Shown here piece after piece: positions 58,464 to 64,000 of a stretch of DNA of 64,000 bases. The position numbers and the translations under genes were made by a program. This DNA comes from Pilimelia columellifera. GTDB lineage: Bacteria; Actinomycetota; Actinomycetes; Mycobacteriales; Micromonosporaceae. The stretch lies in assembly GCF_039532605.1 (NCBI RefSeq), contig NZ_BAAARY010000006.1:105702-169701 (forward strand), written 5' to 3'. The notes beneath the pieces were generated by a model, which saw only the letters and a program-made list of their open reading frames with translations, ran no database searches and was not told the DNA's origin. Position 1 is the first letter of the stretch, and each line of letters starts with the position of its first letter.

Positions 58464-60272
58464 TCAGTGTTTGACGCCGTACGCCATCACGGCGGGCATC
58501 GGGACGACCAGTTCCCCGTCCCCGCCCGCCAGCTCCCGTGCCGAGTCGTCCACCCGCGACCGGATCCGCTCCTGCGCCGCCGGGCTCTGCTGTCGTAGCA
58601 GGCCGCCGATACGCGCGGTGCCGGCGTGGAACGCCGGGTACACCGCACGTGACGAGGACAGTCGCCAGTCCAGGTCCAGCCGTACGACGTTGACGGCCGC
58701 GAACCCCGCGGTGGTCAGCGCCACCCGGCATTCCGAGGCCCGGCCGAAGTGGAAGAAGTCCGGCCCGTGCGGCACCGTCGCCTGCTCGCCACAGTCGGCG
58801 ACCGCCCGGAGGATCCAGTCGAAGGCGACCGCCTCCGCCGGTTCCGCCCAGACTGTGAAGGCGAACCGGCCCCCCGGCCGCAGGACCCGATACGCTTCGC
58901 GCAGCGCCGCCTCGGGGTCCGGGACGTGCAGGAGGCCGAAGTTCATCGCCACCGCGTCGAAGCGCTCGCTGCCGTACGCCAGCTGCTGCGCCGCCTGCCC
59001 ACTGAACGTCAGCTCCGGGCGCCGCTGCCTGGCCAGTCCAAGCATCGCCGGGCAGAAGTCGACGCCGGTCGCGGTCCCGCCGCGGTCGGCCGCGGCGGCG
59101 GTCAGGTCTCCGACGCCGCAGGCCACGTCCAACAGCGTGGTGTCCGCGTCGGCCGCCAGAGCGTCCAGCACGCTGTCGTTGCTCTGCCGGGTCAGCGGCG
59201 ACCATACTTTCGCGTAGACCGGGGCGGCTCGCTGCCAGCCGCTCCGCTCGAACTCGGTGAAAGCGGCCGGTTCCCGGGACACCGCCACGGCGCAGGGGCC
59301 GCCGATCTGGCGGGCGGCCGCCAGGCCCGGCCGGTAGGGCTCGGCCATGTTCCGAATCTGGTCGAACAGCTCCAGATAGCGATGGGTGTCGACCTGGTTG
59401 GCGGTCACCTCGAACGAGGTGATCTGGTCGTCGGGGCCGCGCAGCGCCTCCCAGGCGAAGGCGCCGGAGGCGGCCGCGAAGAAGAACCGGTGGGTGGGCA
59501 CAGGCGCCCGGGACACGTCCAGAACCGATACCCGAACCCCCATCTCGGCATGCGCATCGATGATCGCCCGGCACTCCGGGTCGGCGAGGGTGTCGGCGCC
59601 GTGGGGGAGGAAGAACACCCGCTCCATGATCCCGCCGCCGGCCACGAATCCGGCCATCGCCCGCTCGACGTAGTCGGACTGCCAGAAGTAGCGCCTGGTG
59701 GGCAGGCTGGTGGCGAGGAAGTGCCCGCCCGGGTGCTGGTCGAAGGCACGCCGGTGGAAGCTGCGCTGCTGGTCCACACTCTCCAGTCGGAACCGCCCCT
59801 CGGTCAGCACCCGGGCTGGCGTCCGGAAGATGTCTTCCAGGTAGGGCCGGTAGATCCGCAACACCGAGGGCTCGGTCTGCTCCAGCAGCTCCGGGAGCTG
59901 CGCCACCACCGCCCGGCTGATGGCGGCGTGGTTGATCCGTAGCTGTTCGAGCAGCTCGACGCGTATGGCCGCCAACTGGTCGGCGGTCGCCCGCTGGAGC
60001 GCCGCGGCCTCCCGCTGCCCGGCCCGCTGCTGCCCGACGATCAGGTCGCGCAGCGCGGCCAGCCGCTCGTGGGTGAGGCGGCCGGCTGTGGTGAGAGTGC
60101 TGGCGACGATCATGAGGGTCATCCCGGATACCAGCAGCGCGAACTTCGGCGTGCTCCGGCTGAGTAGGGGCAGGTCGATGATTCCCGTCAGGTCACTGAC
60201 GCTGAGCAGCACCGCTGCCGTGCCAGCGACCAACAGCCCGAGTCGGTCGAATTCATGGCGTAGCTTCTTCAC
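58464..60272 (-). CDS. Membrane-anchored methyltransferase with coiled coil and unknown central domain
   Basis: A 602-aa multidomain protein. Two membrane helices at the N-terminus (about 11-32 and 43-62), a coiled coil (about 65-130), a central domain of about 200 residues (RFRLESVDQQRSFHRRAF, MERVFFLPHGADTLADP, VRVSVLDVSRAPVPTHRFF) that I do not recognise but whose pattern recalls catalytically dead phospholipase-D-like folds, and a C-terminal UbiE-like methyltransferase (about 345-590) with motif LLDVACGVGDL around residue 382 and GVDFCPAMLGLARQR. GTG 60272 has GAGGGG upstream. Divergent from the amyloid-signalling pair. Substrate unknown; a role in conflict or signalling is only a guess. 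Confidence 0.75.
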   Translation of the reverse strand: MKKLRHEFDRLGLLVAGTAAVLLSVSDLTGIIDLPLLSRSTPKFALLVSGMTLMIVASTLTTAGRLTHERLAALRDLIVGQQRAGQREAAALQRATADQLAAIRVELLEQLRINHAAISRAVVAQLPELLEQTEPSVLRIYRPYLEDIFRTPARVLTEGRFRLESVDQQRSFHRRAFDQHPGGHFLATSLPTRRYFWQSDYVERAMAGFVAGGGIMERVFFLPHGADTLADPECRAIIDAHAEMGVRVSVLDVSRAPVPTHRFFFAAASGAFAWEALRGPDDQITSFEVTANQVDTHRYLELFDQIRNMAEPYRPGLAAARQIGGPCAVAVSREPAAFTEFERSGWQRAAPVYAKVWSPLTRQSNDSVLDALAADADTTLLDVACGVGDLTAAAADRGGTATGVDFCPAMLGLARQRRPELTFSGQAAQQLAYGSERFDAVAMNFGLLHVPDPEAALREAYRVLRPGGRFAFTVWAEPAEAVAFDWILRAVADCGEQATVPHGPDFFHFGRASECRVALTTAGFAAVNVVRLDLDWRLSSSRAVYPAFHAGTARIGGLLRQQSPAAQERIRSRVDDSARELAGGDGELVVPMPAVMAYGVKH

Positions 60273-60347
60273 ACGCAGACCCCTCGCACGCGGAGTCCTC
60301 GACTGTACCGACGACGTACCACGCAGTCACTCCGAGTATCGAAAGAT

Positions 60348-60409
60348 CCACAGTGACTGTGGTCCGGTCCAGCTAACTGGAGGCGCGGGTTCGCTCGAAC
60401 CTGGCCTCC
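60348..60409. promoter_or_regulatory. Palindrome and hairpin in the intergenic region before the effector gene
   Basis: CCACAG-TGA-CTGTGG at 60348-60362 is a perfect palindrome, an operator candidate between divergent genes. GGAGGC-GC-GGGTTCG with its complement at 60379-60409 forms a long interrupted hairpin. No clear promoter box was found for the effector gene. Confidence 0.4.
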
Positions 60410-60540
60410 TCGCAGCGTCAGACCTGCCGCCAAGAACGTGGCGGGGAGCCGTAACCAGATGTCGACTGTGCATGTTGGACACCATGAGTGTGGCAGGTCT
60501 GGCCCCTATCGCTTCCACGGTTTCGCCCAGAGGATGTGGC

Positions 60541-60927
60541 ATGGAACTCGCGAACTACGCCGACGGCGTGGACCTGATAGTCGGGGCGTTGGTCGCCGGC
60601 GGCGTCGCGGCGGTCACCGACACCGCGACCGCCGCGACGCGGGAGGCACTCGACCGGCTGCGGTCCCGGCTGATCACCCTGTTCCGGGGTGATCAGGCCG
60701 CGTTGGCGGCCTTGCAGGGTGAGATGACCGAGGCGCAGGCGGTGCGGCAGCTGCTGGAGCCGCACCTGCTGGCCGCGGGCGCCGTCGACGACCCCGAGGT
60801 GGTCCAGGCTGCCCGTCAGATGCTGATCTCGATCCATGGCGCCACGAACACGTCGATCGACGCCAGATTCAGCAAGGGCGCGATGTTCGGCGGCGTCGGC
60901 AACACCCAGAACGTCACGATCAACTAA
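60541..60927 (+). CDS. Candidate amyloid-signalling effector (Bell-like helical domain plus C-terminal motif)
   Basis: A 128-aa protein. Residues 1 to about 105 are helical, with a hydrophobic, Ala/Gly-rich N-terminal helix (DGVDLIVGALVAGGVAAVT) and amphipathic helices after it. Residues 106-128 are a Gly/Asn/Gln-rich motif ending GGVGNTQNVTIN, right at the C-terminus. The same motif opens the next protein. This is the layout of Bell-domain effectors that are thought to permeabilise membranes when seeded by an NLR. ATG 60541 with AGAGGA 6 nt upstream; ATG 60484 is a longer alternative. The effector class is inferred; the shared motif is seen directly. Confidence 0.72.
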   Translation: MELANYADGVDLIVGALVAGGVAAVTDTATAATREALDRLRSRLITLFRGDQAALAALQGEMTEAQAVRQLLEPHLLAAGAVDDPEVVQAARQMLISIHGATNTSIDARFSKGAMFGGVGNTQNVTIN

Positions 60928-60938
60928 GCGGCTGTCCG

Positions 60939-63062
60939 ATGGCCCGGTCGTCGAGCCGCCACATCGACGCCCGGCACAGCCGGGGCGTCATCGCCGGGGG
61001 TGTCGGGCACACCCAGAAGGTGTATATCCAGGGCTCCGCCCGGGCATCCGACGCCAGTGATCCCCGGCAGCTCCTGGCCAACCGGGTGGTGCTGGTGGAG
61101 ACCGCCGCTCTGGAAGCGGCGCGGCAGGGACACCCGCTGATCGAGTTGACCATGATCGGCCCGAACGGCGAACACCACGACTTTTACCAGGTCATGACGC
61201 GGCTGCGACCCTCGCGCGGAGGTAGCCGGCTGGTGCTCCTGGGCGCAGCGGGCGCCGGCAAGACCGTCACCTGCCAGCAGCTGGTGGTCAAACTCGCCGA
61301 GCGGGCCAGGACCCGTGCCGCAGCGCTGATCCCGGTACGCCTGAGCGCCGCCACCTGGACCGTCGGCCGGGACCTGCTCGACTGGTTCGCCGCCAGCATC
61401 CGCACCGACTACGGGGTCCCCGCAGCCGCGGCCGATGACCTGGTCAAGAACCGGATGATCCTGCCGGTCATCGACGGACTGGACGAGCTGGGCACTCTGG
61501 CAGGCGAGGACGACGCCGGCCGCCGGCACGGCGCTGGCCTGCTGCACGAACTGAACCAACTCCAGCGTGTCACCGCCCGGTACCCGGTGGTGGTCACCAG
61601 TCGGGAGGACTACTACCAGCAATTGACCGCGACGACTCCCGCGGCCGGAAACAGCGCCGCACGACTCGCTGGCGCCACCACCCTCACCATCTCGCCGATC
61701 ACCCCCGATACCATTCGCGACTACCTGACCAGCACCTTCGAGCACGACACCGAGCAGCTGGCCGCCTGGCAACCGGTGATCAGCCAGCTCGGGTCGCCCG
61801 CCGGCCGCGTCGCCCGCAGCGTCCTGGCCACGCCATGGCGCCTGGTGCTCGCCACCACCGTCATGCCGACCCTGCTGGCGCCGTCGATCCTGCTCACCGA
61901 CGACCCGACCGAGGACCCGACCACCGACGACGTACGGGCCAGCGAGCTGCACAGCACCCTGTTGACCCAGTTCATCCCCGCCGCTGTCGCCATCGCCGCC
62001 CGGAAGTCCCGATCGGCGCGACGGCGCCTGCCACGTCGACCCCGCTGGCCCCGACCCGCGCTGCTGGACCAGCGGTACCTATGGATACGACCGCACCCGG
62101 CGCCGGAGCGGGCAGTCAGCTGGCTACGCGCGCTCGCCCAGCATCAGCACCGCATGAGCGAGCGGCCAGACGCTCCGGCTGAGGCGCGCGGAGAACTCGC
62201 GCCGCACCTGCTCTGGGCGCTCACCTCGCCGCTGCGGCTACGGATTGTGCACCTGGCGTGCGCCTTCTCGCTCTCTCTCGGGGCTGTATTCGTGGGCTTG
62301 GCCGCCCTCGCCCTCAGCATGATCGGCGACTTCGCCATCGTTCAGGGCACCGGTGGCTGGTGGGCTTACCTGTCCGCCGCGACCGGCGGCATTGTCGGCG
62401 TGGCCGTCAGCGTTCGCTGCTACCGGCTAGCCTGGCCGCAGCTCCACGACGCGGCCCGGATTCAGCTCCCTTGGCGACAGCGCGTCCGGGCGTTCGGCGC
62501 CGGCGCACGAACCGGCTACCCGAGCTACCTGCTGTATCTGCTGGCCCTGTACGCCATCGGGACGGTGGTGCGCAGCCAGGGATTCGGCCTGGCCGTGGCT
62601 GTTGCTGCCGCGCTGGTCGGCGCCGTCGCCAACGGGTTCGCCCGGCTCGCCGCGTCCATGTCCACCTCGTGGGCCACCGACGTCAACGTGGCGACCCCGA
62701 TCCGGGCGGTGCGCCGGGCCACCCGGGCCCAAGCGATCCACCTGTTCGCCCGCGCCTCGACCAGTGTTCCCACCTTCTGCCTGGTGGCCCGTCCCTGGGT
62801 GGCGGCAGTCATCTCGCTGGCGGGGTCCTGTGTGTTCTTCCTGGCGATGGAGCCCGGAACAGCCGTTCTCCGGTACCACCTTGGCCTCATGGTCGCGGCG
62901 GCCCATCGAGTGGCGCCGGTGCGAATGGGACGGTTCCTGGAATGGTCCACCGCCATCGGTGTGCTGCGGGTTTCCGGCGCCGCCTACCAGTTCCGCCACC
63001 GCGAACTGTACGAGTGGCTGCTGTGCCCGCCCGAGGTTACGCAAGACCCTGCGGATCAATGA
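60939..63062 (+). CDS. NACHT NTPase (NLR-like) with N-terminal amyloid-type motif and C-terminal membrane domain
   Basis: A 707-aa STAND-type NTPase. Residues 9-31 match the last 23 residues of the upstream protein (14 identities), with core AGGVGHTQKVYIQ. NACHT follows: Walker A GAAGAGKT (102-109), Walker B with IDGLDE (Asp179, Asp182, Glu183), and a sensor-like VVVTSREDYYQ. Instead of LRR, WD or TPR repeats, the C-terminal third has about five membrane helices (434-462, 475-492, 527-545, 549-565, 620-637) and ends in the YQFRHRELYEWL motif that many NACHT proteins share. It starts 11 bp after the effector stop. Ligand sensing may be at the membrane. Confidence 0.8.
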   Translation: MARSSSRHIDARHSRGVIAGGVGHTQKVYIQGSARASDASDPRQLLANRVVLVETAALEAARQGHPLIELTMIGPNGEHHDFYQVMTRLRPSRGGSRLVLLGAAGAGKTVTCQQLVVKLAERARTRAAALIPVRLSAATWTVGRDLLDWFAASIRTDYGVPAAAADDLVKNRMILPVIDGLDELGTLAGEDDAGRRHGAGLLHELNQLQRVTARYPVVVTSREDYYQQLTATTPAAGNSAARLAGATTLTISPITPDTIRDYLTSTFEHDTEQLAAWQPVISQLGSPAGRVARSVLATPWRLVLATTVMPTLLAPSILLTDDPTEDPTTDDVRASELHSTLLTQFIPAAVAIAARKSRSARRRLPRRPRWPRPALLDQRYLWIRPHPAPERAVSWLRALAQHQHRMSERPDAPAEARGELAPHLLWALTSPLRLRIVHLACAFSLSLGAVFVGLAALALSMIGDFAIVQGTGGWWAYLSAATGGIVGVAVSVRCYRLAWPQLHDAARIQLPWRQRVRAFGAGARTGYPSYLLYLLALYAIGTVVRSQGFGLAVAVAAALVGAVANGFARLAASMSTSWATDVNVATPIRAVRRATRAQAIHLFARASTSVPTFCLVARPWVAAVISLAGSCVFFLAMEPGTAVLRYHLGLMVAAAHRVAPVRMGRFLEWSTAIGVLRVSGAAYQFRHRELYEWLLCPPEVTQDPADQ

Positions 63063-63080
63063 TAGGAAGCGGCAGAAGCC

Positions 63081-63096
63081 GGCCGCATTGGCGGCC
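63081..63096. terminator. Hairpin after the NACHT gene
   Basis: GGCCGC-ATTG-GCGGCC, between convergent genes. Short, no U-tract. Confidence 0.35.
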
Positions 63097-63140
63097 GCCC
63101 TACGGCAGCTGTCCTCGCCACGCGACGGGGCCGGTTCTGG

Positions 63141-63587
63141 TCACCAGACCCAGCGCTGGAAGTTCCCGCCGTTGCAACCAAGCGTGTACACATGGCCGTT
63201 GGCGTTGCTGTCAAGGCAGAAGCCGGTGGCGACGTTCGTCAGCTCCCAGCCCCAGTGGAACCGCCGGACCCGCCACTCCTGATACGACCCTCCGTTGCAC
63301 CCGAGGGTGTAGACGTGCCGGGCGGCGTTGCTGTCCAGGCACCGGTGAGTCTGGGAGTTGACGAACTTCGTGCCGTATGTCCCGCGGACCTGGCGCCAGT
63401 TCTGATAGTTGCCGCCGTTGCATCCCAGCGTGTAGACCTCGCCCGCGTAGTTGCTGTCCAGGCACAGCAAGGTGGCGACATCCCTGATTGTCGTGCCGGC
63501 GGGGTTCGCCTCCGCAGGCGCCGCGCCCAGCAGGGCTGCGGCGGTGGCCGCGCCGGCCAGGACTGACCCGATCGTCTTCGATCGCAT
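63141..63587 (-). CDS. Small secreted ricin-type lectin with three near-identical repeats
   Basis: A 148-aa exported protein: signal peptide about 1-28 (cleavage near AEA/NPA), then a single beta-trefoil of three repeats of about 45 residues. Each carries CLDSN, VYTLGCNGG and a QxW motif (QNW, QEW, QRW); the near identity of all three is unusual, since ricin repeats normally diverge. Each repeat holds two cysteines that can form a disulfide. No enzyme domain: a free carbohydrate-binding protein. GAGGGGG precedes the ATG. It lies between the NACHT gene and an IS end. Confidence 0.85.
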   Translation of the reverse strand: MRSKTIGSVLAGAATAAALLGAAPAEANPAGTTIRDVATLLCLDSNYAGEVYTLGCNGGNYQNWRQVRGTYGTKFVNSQTHRCLDSNAARHVYTLGCNGGSYQEWRVRRFHWGWELTNVATGFCLDSNANGHVYTLGCNGGNFQRWVW

Positions 63588-63926
63588 GGAATCCCCCTCG
63601 TGGTGGTTGACCGAATCGTTCGGCCGCGCAGAGACGGCCAGTTCCAGGAGCGCGGTCGGCGGGCGCAGATACCGGGAGGGCAGCGGCGGCGGCAGTCCAC
63701 GCGACCCGCGCGTAGCAGCCCACAGCGCACGGGCAACCGGTGGGCGCAGAACCTCGCGGATCGGAGTCCGCCATGAAGCTGGTCTGGACGATGCCCCGGT
63801 TTGCTAGAGCCGGGTAGGCGACCGTGGCGGCGTACGTCAACGAGTCCACTCAGAGGCTGAGCCCCCAGACTGCGTCCCCGGGGCATCACCTTCATGGCTG
63901 TCTAGTACGACAGCCGTACTTTTCGG
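63588..63926. other. Intergenic, no gene seen
   Basis: No supported coding sequence. The last part contains the inverted repeat GGCTGTC-TAGTAC-GACAGCC (63896-63915) that marks the IS boundary. Confidence 0.45.
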
Positions 63927-64000
63927 TTACGTGATCAACTCGGCGGTCTCGCGGCGTCGGTAGTGGGCTTTTCGGGCTCGGTGTTGGTGTCGGCGTCGCC
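63906..64000 (-). mobile_element. End of an insertion sequence, probably IS701 family
   Basis: CTAG at 63902-63905 would be the target duplication (IS701 elements favour such 4-bp sites), followed by a terminal segment TACGACAGCCGTACTTTTCGG and the transposase end. The other end is outside the window. Confidence 0.5.
63927..64000 (-). CDS. Transposase C-terminus, cut by window end
   Basis: The last 23 residues of a minus-strand gene, RRRHQHRARKAHYRRR then ETAELIT and TAA at 63927-63929. The RRRHQ-x2-AR-x2-HY-x-RR pattern is characteristic of the C-terminal tail of actinobacterial IS701-like DDE transposases, as I remember them. The rest is beyond the window, so intactness is unknown. Confidence 0.6.
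   Translation of the reverse strand, partial: RRRHQHRARKAHYRRRETAELIT

Overview
The window is very GC-rich, coding-dense DNA with many GTG and TTG starts, GTGA/ATGA start-stop overlaps and many genes that lack a Shine-Dalgarno site but have a TANNNT -10 box 5 to 8 nt before the start (leaderless transcripts). Gene content and order point to an actinobacterium, most likely Micromonosporaceae. The organism is inferred, not proven. Two blocks match gene orders I recall from Mycobacterium tuberculosis: O-methyltransferase, htrA, tatB, mrp, DUF1003, MgtE_N/CBS (Rv1220c to about Rv1232c), and fmdB, 5-FCL, galU, moeA/glp, rimJ, sepX/glpR, pmt, rsmI, metG, tatD, rsmA, ispE (Rv0991c to Rv1011). Both are interrupted here. 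sigE and rseA are absent beside htrA, and rpfB is absent between tatD and rsmA.

Layout. 1-7100: end of leucyl aminopeptidase, the htrA/tatB/mrp block, PhzF. 7200-16650: hybrid histidine kinase, HAD hydrolase, SDR, thioredoxin, DCC protein, SPOUT methyltransferase and conserved hypotheticals. 16650-21815: PH-domain protein, MarC, molybdate transporter ModABC in overlapping frames, RecB-like nuclease. 21850-30300: small proteins, an FmdB/Ruc-like zinc-ribbon protein with a CIRCE-like operator, 5-FCL, a diguanylate cyclase, galU-glp-rimJ-sepX, tRNA-Ala. 30300-32300: a less GC-rich accessory pair (alpha/beta hydrolase, nucleotidyltransferase) beside the tRNA. 32370-39500: 1-Cys peroxiredoxin, a secreted protease carrying M4 and M28 catalytic domains, BluB, a broken chemotaxis receptor, a lectin-domain membrane protein. 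39888-53500: pmt/rsmI divergent pair, metG, a large secreted beta-sandwich repeat protein, a Clp_N/HTH protein with twin operators, tatD-rsmA, and ispE behind two overlapping micro-ORFs. 53580-58400: ABC-F ATPase, EF-hand protein, CopC-CopD protein, MmcQ/YjbR protein. 58460-64000: an accessory end with a membrane-anchored methyltransferase, a two-gene amyloid-signalling candidate (small effector plus NACHT NTPase), a small secreted lectin and the end of an IS element.

The most interesting system is 60541-63062. The last 23 residues of a 128-aa helical protein and residues 9-31 of the next gene's NACHT protein share 14 of 23 positions, including a GGVG-x-TQ-x-V core. That is the arrangement described for bacterial NLR-associated amyloid signalling, where a receptor templates aggregation of a Bell-type effector. 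This particular motif and its pairing with a C-terminally membrane-embedded NACHT protein would be worth testing as an undescribed variant. Other notable points are the ispE leader cascade, the promoter-embedded twin palindromes of the Clp_N gene and the heat-shock-type operator at fmdB.
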